NCBI GenBank assembly: GCA_015680685.1
Contig: MNCI01007975.1
Coordinates: forward strand, 282,715 to 346,714
DNA from: Gnetum montanum
Taxonomy: Eukaryota; Streptophyta; Gnetopsida; Gnetales; Gnetaceae
DNA: 64,000 nucleotides
Direction: 5' to 3'
Shown here: piece by piece, positions 12,901 to 21,564 of the stretch
How positions within the stretch are numbered: the stretch's first letter is position 1
Layout of the letters: every line of letters starts with the position of its first letter
Position numbers and translations under genes: made by a program
Notes under the pieces: model-generated
The model's database searches: none
What the model was told of the DNA's origin: nothing
The model's input: only the letters and a program-made list of their open reading frames with translations

Positions 12901-15900
12901 TGTTCCATGGTTCATAGATGTCTTTACAAAGCATAGCCAAAGGCTTCTTATACTTTGTAAATAATTATGTCCTTTTAACAAATGGCCGTAACCTTATATA
13001 CGTTTACTGTAAGTTTCCTTGTATGTTGAGGAATGATTGTATATCAGTTTACAAGTATGCTCTAACAAAGAAATGTTTAGTTACTATTTTTTTAAAAAAA
13101 TTAATACTGAATCTGCTCCTAAAAGCTGTCTATTTTTCACCTTGTTTGCTGTTGCAAATGGGCAATCCCAATTAACACTTAGTTCTGTTGTAATCATGAA
13201 CTCCAATGAATTGAAATTTGTATATTTGATACTATCACTAATTTCGTTGGCTTTTTTAATACAGATGCAGAAGAGTATGGTAGAAATGTTACATCCAAGA
13301 CAACAGGGGATGACAACACAAAATCCAACTTAACAGATGAGGAAGCCTTAGCTCAAGAGTTATCAAAATTACTGAAAATCTTAACTTTAAAATTGGAAAA
13401 CACAAAACAATATAAAACATCTGAACAGTTTGATGGCAATGAGGATCCAGTTGATCAGCTGGTTTCGGCAAACGGTGATCCTTACAATGCTTATCTCATG
13501 TGAGTTGGTTTTCAAAATCTTATAGTAATTTAATTTTATCGTTGTTTTAGTTCATAGTATGTTTCCTAGTTATAATAAATTACAAGATTGAATGTAGGCC
13601 CATTATAACCAACTTTTAGAATTTCACTAGATTTTTCCCGAACTCTAAGAACAAGGCCACTTTTCTACTCTTTGTAATTCTAGTGATTTTATTTTTATTT
13701 TTATCATTATTCATCCCTAAGACATACAGTCCAAATTAGAACTTTATAATTTAGCATCCCATCATCATCATCATCATCATCCTAGCATTGTTCCAACAAA
13801 ATGTGGTTGGCTACATGAGTTCTTTTTTGCCATTCGCCTCTATGAAGAGTTAAATCTTTGTTTATTTATAGTGTCTTCAAATCATCTTCAATTGTTTTTT
13901 CCAATGTCTTCTTTGGTCTTCCTTTTGGTGGCTTTTTTGGAACAATGATGTAGCAACCTTTGCTTACAGGCTTATTGTCTGATCTTCTTTGCACATGTCT
14001 AAACTATTTAGGCTACCATTCTTGTAGCTTTTCTAAAATAAAAGCCACTCTAAGTCTTCCTCTGATGTCTATATTATTAGTTTATCTCTTTTAGTAACAT
14101 TCAACATCCATCAAAGTATTCGCATTTCTACCACATTGATTTGTTGTTCATGCCTCCTTTGTACATGTCTCCTTTGTACTACCCAACATTTCGCACCATA
14201 TAAGATAGTAGGCCTGATTGTTGTCTTGTAAAATTTCCACTTTTAATTTTATTGGTATTCTTTTTATCACATAGAACACCACTAGCCTATCTCCATTTTG
14301 ACTATCCTGCCTCAATTTTATTTCTGATATCTTTATCAATTTCACTATTTGTTTGGAGGATTGANGTGGAAATTTTACAAGACAACAATCAGGCCTACTA
14401 TCTTATATGGTGCGAAATGTTGGGTAGTACAAAGGAGGCATGTACAAAGGAGGCATGAACAACAAATCAATGTGGTAGAAATGCGAATACTTTGATGGAT
14501 GTTGAATGTTACTAAAAGAGATAAACTAATAATATAGACATCAGAGGAAGACTTAGAGTGGCTTTTATTTTAGAAAAGCTACAAGAATGGTAGCCTAAAT
14601 AGTTTAGACATGTGCAAAGAAGATCAGACAATAAGCCTGTAAGCAAAGGTTGCTACATCATTGTTCCAAAAAAGCCACCAAAAGGAAGACCAAAGAAGAC
14701 ATTGGAAAAAACAATTGAAGATGATTTNAGCTCCATTTTAGCAACAATTAGAACTTTATAACTCAGCATTGCCTACTAGAATTAAACCCATAACTTGGAG
14801 CTTCCAGTTCAAGAGTCTTACTGCTAGGCTAACACCTCAATTGCATAGTGCCTATCTTTCATGAGTAGTATACACAACACTTTGACACAAACTCCTAAGG
14901 TTGGTGAGAATGATGACTCAATAAGCACAAGAGAAAGAAAATGAGGAAAGAGCATTTAGCAAGGACAAAGGGAAGCGACAATGAAACAAAGAAAACAAGG
15001 CAGCCCTAGGGTATTTATCATTTTTGGATTAGGAACAGCGGGGACACATTAATGCCCTAGATTTGATTCTAACTGCTTTCATGATGATTTCTAGCAACCT
15101 GGCATCTTCCAAGCAACAAGGGTGCATTGACGAAGCTACGCCAACCCAAGTGCATTAACACATCCCCTACAGCCACACAAGATTTATTGACCCCACTTAC
15201 ATCAAACAAAGCTTCCTTAATGTATGCAGAGTCCCAAAACCTTGCCAATTGATCTGGAAATTTTAGTAAAAGGAAGTGTTTACCTTTCCCAGCTCCAACA
15301 AATCCATTGTCATGCATCCTATGCTCCAAATCCTCCAACCACAAACACCTAGTGCTTTCTGACACACTTCAATATTATCAAGGGCTTACAATGATTACAA
15401 AATGCCAATAGACGCCTCATCATCAACTTAATTTTTACCGGCTCTAAATTCTACCTAAATAGTTCTTTAGTTTTTGCTAACACTTGATTGTCAAGTTGCA
15501 AAATGTGTTTCATTAATCCTTTGAACATTTTTTCTTGATATTCTACTAAGGTTGATTTATCAAAACCATTATGTTTTACATCTGCTTATTGTTCTTTTAG
15601 TTGAGTAAAAGGTATTAATTTGTCCCAGCATTCTGCTTGATAGACACCTTTGCAATTCAGTATTTCTGATCATTCCTAAGACATCGATCACTAATATCAC
15701 TCATAGGTTTAAATGTAGCTTACATTATCCTTCCTAGCTTATCTAAGATACCTGCATAGGATGGTAATATTGCTTCAGAATGTATTTTGTTTCTATTTCT
15801 ACAAATAGTACAAACTCTTAAATTCGTTTTCAATTTCATGAAAATAACTTAAATTTATAAAATATATGGATGCTAATATTTTAAAAGCACACTGATTGGA

Positions 15901-18576
15901 CTAATATACTCTTCTGCAGAAATTGTTTGGCTGCTATAAACATTGCAGTTTATTTGTTTGAGCTTGCCAGCCCAGTAAAGACCTCAGAAGTGGAGATTTT
16001 GTCCCTCCCTCTACTTTATGGAGCAAAGATTAATGAATTAATTTTAAATGGTGAATGGTGGAGATTGATAACACCAATGTTTTTGGTATGATAATGCCGC
16101 TAATGAGAGCTATTTGTAATGTTGTGATTAATTGGAATGTGAACTTCCGATGTATTGTTTTGTTCTTTTCTATGCATTTAGATAATGATACAAAACTTGA
16201 AAGAAAACACTTTGATCTTTGCATATTCAAAGCTACTTGCAAGTTTCATGATCATTGAAGTATAAACATTTTATATTATCACAAGCTAGAATCCAAGGGG
16301 TATATTGAGACACATGCCACTATATATGTTCAAGAACTACGGCATCAAGAAGACAGCTGGTCATAGTATTCCCTCATCAAATCCTTCACCTACTTTAATG
16401 GTCAACCCATCATAGATGGGATAAAGGCCCTAAGATGATGATTGATAGGTAGATAAGTAGTCACTGGAAAAGAGGTTAGTCTTTTGCTCATCTACTGGCC
16501 CTTTTAGGATGCCCTTGCTTGGCAAAATAAGCATTGAGCCTTTGGGTGAAAAAAAATTGGTAGTTTGATAGAATAGAATTGTGTGTCAGGCATGATATGT
16601 ATGAATGAAAATTTTGAAAATCATGAATTTTACATAACAGCAATTAAGGTGTAAAAACTATTTAAATTTATCTAGTTGAAATGAACTGAAAGATAAAACA
16701 GTGAGACATGTTGCAAGCAGAACTACAGTGCCTTACTGAGGCATTCTCCTTGATAAAGACTGAAGGTGATCGGGTGATGGGTTATCCTACCTTTTTTATG
16801 GACATTCAAGGTATCAGCCGTAGGATTTTTGGCTTTTTGGACCTTAGAGGCATGCCGGGTTCTTAGATCGAGAGATGATTAGGAAGGGATTAAGTGCTTT
16901 CTCAGCAAGTGCTTATCTATTAACTGTTTCTCCGTGGAGGGGGTGCCTCACCCCTCAATGGGAGTTTTTGTTGCTCTTCATTTTTAATACATTCCCGACC
17001 ACTCTTTAAAATAAAATAAAATAAAGGTGAAATAGGTTTTTTTAAAACTAGTACATTTCTTCATTTTATGCGCTTCGATTAGAACAGTGGAATATATCTT
17101 TTCTAACAGATGAAATCAAAACAGATTTGTTATTTGCAAAGTTGCATCCGGTTGATTGTGCTTTTTAAATTTTCAGCATTGATAAATGTGATATTTTAAT
17201 CGTACTCTCCTGGTATTATGTTGCAGCATCAAGGATTCCTACATGTTGCTTTTAGTACCTGGGCACTATTGACATTCGGTCCCCTTGTTGATAAAGCTTA
17301 TGGATCTATTGCATTTTGCATGATTTTCTTTCTTGGAGGTTTATGTGGCAACGTAATGAGCTTCTTCCATGGTCCTAATGCCACTGTGGGTGGAACGGTA
17401 TGTTGCAGTTTTTTTCCCTAACAAGTAAAAAGAGATTGTATTAATAAAAGTAAGATCTGAGATATATACAAATTGACGAAGCACCAAAAGCCAATTTATA
17501 CATACTTTTTTCTGTAACATTATAATGCTGTTTCAAATAGGTAGTCATAGCACAAGAAAATAGTACATGTAACTAATCTTCAAGGGCTCTTGATCTGCAC
17601 AACCTACAAATACGCTCTTCTCAGGGGAGTTGAATCCAACTTCCACATTGGATTCTAAGATAATGAAAACTTAAGCAAAGCTTACTGATAGCATTCCAGT
17701 ACTTCATGAGAATAGCAGCTGAGAGATAGTGAGCTTCTACATCTAGTTTATTAGATCTAATGTGGTGTATATAAATGGGACATTTTAATCATACTCTCCT
17801 GGTATTATGTTGCAGAAATTATTTCCAAAACGTCTCTGAATATCATAGCATATTCAGATGATGATGTTATTCTGTCTGTTTTCAACTGGAGAAACAAGTG
17901 TTGAACAGCATCATTTTGTTTGTTTAATTGTTTCTCAACCAAGAATTTCTGGAAAACCGTCGAATAACATGGATACCAGTCTTAAACTTTGCATTTATTT
18001 ATTTATTTTCTTATAACCGTTTCCTTGTATATAAAGTCGCCTAAATGTGCAGGGCCCAATTCTTGCAATTATTGGTTCCTGGGTTGCCTACTTGTTTCAA
18101 AACAGAGAAACCTTCGGAGATGAAATAACTGCCATTATGATGCAGAGAGTAACTCTTGCTAGTCTGCTCAGTGTGGCTTTGAGTGTATTACTTCCTATAG
18201 ATGACTGGTGTGTACTGCAATAAAACGAAAAAAAAAAATTGTAAATGTTTCTAATTTCTTGGAAATTTTATAAGCTTCAATGTCTAAAGTGAACGAACTG
18301 ATTATTCTTGACAGGACACATCTTGGAGCAGTTTGCGTGGGCGTCACTTTTGGTTTTCTTGTCTGCCCCGTGTTGCCTGTGGACATGCATTCAAAACGAT
18401 CAATGAATGGTGTTGATACTTCCCAAGAACAAATTTTGTCATTCAACCGCCAACCAGAGCTTCGTAGATTGTTAGCTATCTTTTTTGTCTTCATAGCTAT
18501 ATTGACTGTTCTCTTCTATGCTCTTGCACCCATTGTCACTGCAATTCATGTATCAAGCGCAAGGGACACCTTTTAA
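902..18576 (+). CDS. RBL9: Rhomboid-like protein, RBL9-type, probably plastid membrane (5' end uncertain)
   Basis: Six exons join in frame: 902 (or 998)-1550, 13265-13499, 15920-16085, 17227-17397, 18053-18207, 18315-18576, giving 545 residues from 902; all introns are GT-AG. Exon 1 is hydrophilic and has two related motifs (LDSYFSNL, LDALDGYFRKL). Exon 3 starts the membrane domain and contains GEWWRLITPMFL. Exon 4 has GFLHVAFSTWALLTFGP, and exons 5-6 supply the remaining membrane segments, with an extra seventh helix near the C-terminus. The position of the rhomboid catalytic serine (GxSG) reads GGTG, so serine is replaced by threonine, while the TM6 histidine (WTHLGA) is present. From memory, Arabidopsis RBL9 also has GGTG, which would suggest a non-proteolytic role. 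The 902 ATG follows an in-frame stop (896-898) and does not resemble a transit peptide; 998 follows a strong acceptor (ttctcag). The true N-terminus is therefore probably on an unseen upstream exon. Confidence 0.85.
2085..2790 (+). mobile_element. LINE 3' fragment (RT C-terminal region and zinc-finger tail)
   Basis: Translating in several frames recovers the end of a plant non-LTR retrotransposon ORF: a stretch like PILLLECGLLPLEAKSL near 2245-2310, then HHLRIKSGRLTQLTREEHTC with a CRLC ... EDEQDV zinc-ribbon-like tail at 2640-2760. Several stops and frame changes make it inactive. The minus-strand fragment at 30990-31690 belongs to the same family. It lies in intron 1 of the rhomboid-like gene. 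Confidence 0.65.
2791..3402. other. Intron 1 remainder with a dispersed-repeat fragment
   Basis: AT-rich intron sequence. About 3265-3360 matches 16440-16545 (shared words such as aaaagaggttag and gcattgagcctttgg), so it is part of a dispersed repeat. No coding signal is seen. Confidence 0.5.
3403..4349 (-). repeat. Element 1 LTR, left copy (3' LTR of the element)
   Basis: Aligns along its length to 9078-10026; most visible differences are C/T or G/A transitions. On the minus strand it has a TATA-like TATAAAATGG near 4047-4056. The sequence before the TATA box has repeated GGTTACGGACAT-type motifs, which could be enhancer repeats. Confidence 0.9.
4350..4367 (-). other. Polypurine tract of element 1
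   Basis: On the minus strand the sequence reads aaaagtttgggggctaag directly before the LTR start TGTTGATG. Its position and purine content fit the plus-strand priming site of an LTR retrotransposon. Confidence 0.75.
4863..5038 (+). repeat. 115-bp direct duplication in element 1
   Basis: A ~60-bp block with a long T run, then gaggaaactttgcccatggtg, occurs at 4863-4924 and again at 4978-5038, a period of 115 bp. It lies in the non-coding part between the integrase end and the polypurine tract. Confidence 0.8.
5639..6280 (-). pseudogene. Integrase C-terminal region of element 1
   Basis: The 213-codon frame ends in a typical Gypsy integrase tail: FKIGDLVLEKGR, then FSPMWSGPFRIKDVIG and LPRNFNAFHPKHFYFD. 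The N-terminal half (about residues 1-90) is an unplaced hydrophilic linker. The catalytic D-D-E core and zinc-binding domain are absent; the frame follows the protease region after only ~115 bp. Integration would need proteins supplied by another element. Confidence 0.7.
6395..6736 (-). pseudogene. Retropepsin-like aspartic protease of element 1
   Basis: The frame begins MMDSGATISVMPLEVCKTLG, with the DSGA active-site motif of retroviral-type aspartic proteases, followed by a beta-rich region (IPVVGSLKGVKVQL, YTDILVVDMSPTYGVLL). Unusually, it ends close to the integrase tail, with no reverse transcriptase between them. Confidence 0.7.
6788..8493 (-). pseudogene. Broken gag of element 1 with zinc knuckle
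   Basis: Minus-strand reading from 8493 gives a gag-like start (MATNQPPAPLVSNLL) and a capsid-like stretch ending near 8101 (ARQHIQCFETLLG, FRTKATQWFLML). A second open piece lies at 7689-7961. A zinc-knuckle-like CHLHNTKQHSEKTC is encoded at 7367-7408. The last part (6788-7303) is a polar, glutamine/asparagine-rich linker. Frames are broken between the pieces, and one segment is duplicated around the N at 8375. Confidence 0.7.
8262..8490. repeat. Tandem copy around N at 8375
   Basis: About 113 bp on each side of the single N are diverged copies of the same gag segment (both encode NFTNYHxIPKSLxNINLF). Divergence between copies plus the N suggests that a gap filler joined sequence from two family members. 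Confidence 0.6.
9054..9071 (-). other. Primer-binding-site candidate of element 1
   Basis: Six bases inside the LTR edge, the minus strand reads TGGCACTAGAAGAAGG. It starts with TGG as expected for a site complementary to a tRNA CCA end. The tRNA was not identified. Confidence 0.5.
9078..10026 (-). repeat. Element 1 LTR, right copy (5' LTR of the element)
   Basis: Direct copy of 3403-4349 with the same TG...CA ends and the minus-strand TATA-like box at 9723-9732. Being next to the primer-binding site, it is the LTR that would drive transcription toward lower coordinates. Confidence 0.9.
10032..13264. other. Rest of rhomboid intron 1; no gene seen
   Basis: Mostly AT-rich and T-rich intron sequence. 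Short open frames here have no recognisable domains. The only structured part is the faint Copia-like remnant near 11280-11571. A CT/T-rich run leads to the exon 2 acceptor at 13264. Confidence 0.5.
11280..11571 (+). mobile_element. Possible Copia-type LTR end and primer-binding remnant
   Basis: A TATA-like cttataaagatg (near 11421) precedes a CT-rich leader. At 11559-11571, tggtattgaaagc resembles the initiator-tRNA-Met primer-binding site typical of plant Copia elements (TGGTATCAGAGC). No second LTR or coding region was found, so this is weak. Confidence 0.3.
13757..14240 (-). mobile_element. RTE-like LINE 3' end with (GAT)n tail
   Basis: Minus-strand translation gives the end of a non-LTR reverse transcriptase ORF: RPTILYGAKCW, VVEMRILRWMLNVTKRDKL, and later KPPKGRPKKTLEKTIEDDL. 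It finishes in a run of GAT/ATG triplets (about 13759-13783 on the plus strand as atcatc repeats). Short tandem-repeat tails are usual for RTE-type LINEs. Stops break the frame. It lies in rhomboid intron 2. Confidence 0.7.
14366..14727 (+). repeat. Inverted copy of 13879-14240 bracketed by single Ns
   Basis: These 362 bases are a near-perfect reverse complement of 13879-14240 (one difference noticed), with an N on each side (14365, 14728). Sharp N boundaries and near-identity point to an assembly patch placed in the wrong orientation rather than a biological hairpin. Confidence 0.8.
14751..14834 (-). mobile_element. tRNA-derived SINE remnant
   Basis: On the minus strand, an A-box-like tagcctagcagtaag (14817-14831) and a B-box-like gggtttaattct (14778-14789) are spaced as in a tRNA gene, followed by a shared tail (aggcaatgctgagttataaag). 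A second copy with a ~30-bp deletion is at 19491-19555 and a tail-only match is at 13736-13757. A Pol III-type SINE fits best. Confidence 0.55.
14846..15919. other. Rhomboid intron 2 sequence with one unassigned ORF
   Basis: A 98-codon minus-strand frame at 15069-15365 (contains FPDQLARFWDSAYIKEALF) has no family I recognise, no introns visible and no regulatory context. It may be a transposon or gene remnant. The rest is AT-rich intron ending in the exon 3 acceptor. Confidence 0.35.
16380..16545 (+). mobile_element. LINE tail and dispersed-repeat fragment
   Basis: The words aacccatcatagatgggataaa ... gatgatgatt recur at 20172-20240; such endings with GAT triplets are typical 3' ends of plant RTE LINEs. 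The following bases (16440-16545) match 3265-3360. It lies in rhomboid intron 3. Confidence 0.45.
17770..17815 (+). repeat. Duplicated 3' splice acceptor inside rhomboid intron 4
   Basis: A 46-bp block matches 17181-17226, the branch/pyrimidine tract and AG of intron 3, with four mismatches noticed. Both end ctcctggtattatgttgcag. Here no exon follows the AG, so it is a decoy acceptor within the next intron. Confidence 0.85.
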
Positions 18577-18607
18577 CAACGCAGGCTTCCTTAACAGGCT
18601 TGTTTAA

Positions 18608-18661
18608 TGGCTTAGTGGTTGTGGGACAGGACTTTGGAGTTGAAAGTTGTGAATGCAAATC
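18608..18661 (+). repeat. tRNA-like SINE head candidate
   Basis: tggcttagtggttg (A-box-like) and gttgtgaatgcaaatc (degenerate B-box-like) sit ~26 bp apart just after the rhomboid stop codon. It would lie in the 3' UTR. Weak, because the B box is poor. Confidence 0.3.
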
Positions 18662-18753
18662 TGTCTGAAAGCAGTGGCTTAGCAGCATGGTAATTTGGTT
18701 CTCGTCTTCAAAATTCTAGAATGCTGTTTTTAATGTATTTAAATTTATAATTG

Positions 18754-18970
18754 TGTAGATGCAGTTTTTAGAGAAAGTCACGAGTCTCATCAACAAGGTG
18801 TAACTTGCTGATTAACGTACGTGATTCGCAGCCAGGTTGTGCTGAAACTGATCTTTTGTAGATGCAGTTTTTAGAGAAAGTCACGAGTCTCATCAGCAAG
18901 TTAGGTGTAACTTGCTGATTAACGTATGTGATTCGCAGCCTGCAATTCACAGGTTGTGCTGAGACGCACA
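18754..18970 (+). repeat. 103-bp tandem duplication downstream of the rhomboid-like gene
   Basis: tgtagatgcagtttttagag ... gattcgcagcc ... ggttgtgctga appears at 18754-18856 and again from 18857. The second copy has two small insertions. It lies within 200 bp of the stop codon, so it may be transcribed as 3' UTR. Confidence 0.85.
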
Positions 18971-19490
18971 ATCATTGTGCAAGATATTAGGCAGAGTTGG
19001 ACTGGTCCAACAGATCTAAGACATAAGAAAAACTGGTTGTCACCATTGGTTAAATAGGCAATAGAGAAGATTTTGGGTATAATGACTTTTAGTTTTTAAT
19101 AAAAGAATCTCTTGAAATCTTAAAAAGCATACACGCTAAATGGTTAAATTGTTTTCTGTATATCAGCGCCTCTTTTGAACCTTTTATTGTCGACCACTAT
19201 CCTTTTGCGAGTTTGTTGCATGTACCCTGAAAAGGGGAAAAAACACGATAGCTTTTAACTATACAAATTTCAAAAATCAAGAGTGCATGCAATGCATTCT
19301 AGACTCTATTATTGCATCATGCTTGACTAACCTAGGTCCAAGATGTGTTTATCTATGGCTATTCAAAACTTTATTCAAGATAGAGGCAATTGCGGGTTAA
19401 AGAGTAAATTTGTGGTTATGATCTTTGTGCTTTGTTACCTCTTTGCTTTCTAATATTATCATACATGAATGTTAAAGATGAACATATGAG

Positions 19491-19555
19491 GTGTTAACCT
19501 AGCAATAAGATTCTTGGTTTAATTCTAATGGGCAATGGTGAGTTATAAAGTTTTA
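19491..19555 (+). mobile_element. tRNA-derived SINE, second copy (deleted)
   Basis: Reads gtgttaacctagcaataaga then ggtttaattcta and gggcaatggtgagttataaag. It matches the minus strand of 14751-14834 except for a missing ~30 bp between the A and B boxes. Confidence 0.55.
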
Positions 19556-20154
19556 ATTGGACTATATATCTTGGGGTGTACCTATATTACAATTATTTGA
19601 GGGTTTTATTCCCAAAATGATCATAAATACATCCTAAGATGTATAGCCAATGAACTAGCAACTCCTTGGTTAACAAAACAATGAGCTAACTACTTGAGTT
19701 ACTTATCACTTGTTCTATTTTTATATAATCTTTCAATCATATACACTATTAAGTTTCTTTAGTTAGTGGGCAATTGCTTGGTTGGTTAGATCATGTGGCA
19801 TATGATTTGAAAGTATAATGTTACATACATTATAATGGGCAAGGGGGTGCTTGAACCCTAAATAATCTGACTATAGGGACACCTTTAAGAGATATAACTA
19901 GCATGATAAAAGGAGCATCACTCAGAGGCTCAATGTCCATTTTGTCAAAGTAAGGTCCTAGAAGAGTTGTAGATGAGTGAAAGCACAAACTTTTGAGTGG
20001 TTGCACCAAGCTTAAACCCAAGTCTTATAGCTTGAGAAACAAACATTGTATCATTACTCCAAGTGGGGTTCCTATGTAACTAGCATAATATAGTAGAAGA
20101 ATGATTAAAGTGGACTATCATGTTTAAGACTATGAAATAAGTTGAAAATCAAGC

Positions 20155-20240
20155 ATGGTAAATCATTGGCAAATTTAACTACATTAATGGTTAACCCATC
20201 ATAGATGGGATAAAAACTTCACATGATGATGATGATTAGA
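20155..20240 (+). mobile_element. LINE 3' tail with GAT repeats
   Basis: Contains aacccatcatagatgggata and gatgatgatgatta, shared with 16390-16445. Probably the extreme 3' end of an RTE-type LINE. Confidence 0.45.
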
Positions 20241-21564
20241 TTGGATAGAATGAAATTTTTCATCCATGCCATATGAGCAAGGATCATGTAAAGATATATA
20301 AAAAAGGTTGTTTGGCATTGTAACAAAATGAAGTCTATTCAAACCTATTTTACATTTCTTATAAAGTGCAAATACTAATGAAGGTAATTGGCAATAGATA
20401 GGATAAAATAAAATTTCTCATCCACATCATGAGTTTAGAAGTTGTTTGGCATTCCAATGAAGCTAAGTCTATCCAAACCTATTTTGCACTTTATATAGTG
20501 CAAATACTAATAAAAGATAACTCATTCTGTCAAAGATTTACACTTCCAAGTGATTCATTGTTTTAAATTCTATAAAGTTTACAGTCAAAAATTTGTTCTA
20601 ATATCATCTATTCTTCAGCTACTTGTTTTTTTCACTATCTATACACAATTAAATCTCCATCTTAAATTGGTAGATTCATCACTTCATTCACACCTATCAA
20701 ACACTAAAATCTCCATAACCATGCTTCATAGAGGGCTTATCCTAATTTGCACAGCTCTCCATACGCATAAGACAACAACTGAGATAGTTAAAACTTTAAT
20801 TCACATGTTCTAGGTTAAAATCTTGATCAAAAAATTTCCACCGGTCGCATTAACAATTAGTGGATCTTGATATGCTTAGGCGTTCTGATTTGATGCCCGT
20901 CCTAAGTGTGGCGTGGTTAAGAGTTGTCTTTCTGGCTGGAAGAGACACACAACTGTTATTTCCCTTTTACAAAAATATGTAAAATTTATTTTCTATTTTC
21001 CAACACATCCTGATTTTTTATTTAAAAAAAGTTTTAAACAATTCGGCAGTTTCCATAAGTCAAAAATGGGTGGGACGCTGAAACAAACAAGATACAAAAG
21101 AGATTCAGTCATTTCGTTTCCAATAAGCCAGTAAAACAGCACATGAAAAGCCGATTCAAAACTTGCAAGAAACAGTTTTATAGCACTTGCACACACTCTT
21201 TATAAAATATCTGGGCAATTAGTATATATACCAACACCGTGCTAATATGATGGGAGAATTTTAATTATAATGGAATAAGTAAAAGAAAAATCTAATATAC
21301 AAACACACGTGTTGAAACTGTTTCATACAGGGAGCTGTTCCACATCCTTGATAGTTGCAAACAAAAAAAATTAAAAAATGTGTTTGCCAATATCGCAAAT
21401 TCCAATCATAAAAACTCTTTTTGCCATGAAAATATCTGATAAGACAGTAGATTTCAATTTAGGGACCAGCTCCTTGGCTATGAATGTGAACTTCTCCTCA
21501 GACAACCACACAACCACGCAGCTATAACAATACTAGATAAAGACACGTAAAATTATTTCAAGTG

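Larger units (their letters stand above)
18577..21564. other. Intergenic region between convergent genes
   Basis: Holds the 3' flanks of both genes, a 103-bp tandem duplication, a SINE copy, a LINE tail and AT-rich filler. A 63-codon minus frame at 19830-20021 has no recognisable domain. About 20290-20520 contains two diverged copies of a ~150-bp unit (ggttgtttggcatt ... gtgcaaatactaat). No further gene is seen. Confidence 0.6.

Noticed and set aside
11492-13175. Several 65-98-codon plus-strand frames in rhomboid intron 1
   Set aside because: Leu/Phe/Ser-rich translations of T-rich DNA, no domains, overlapping frames.
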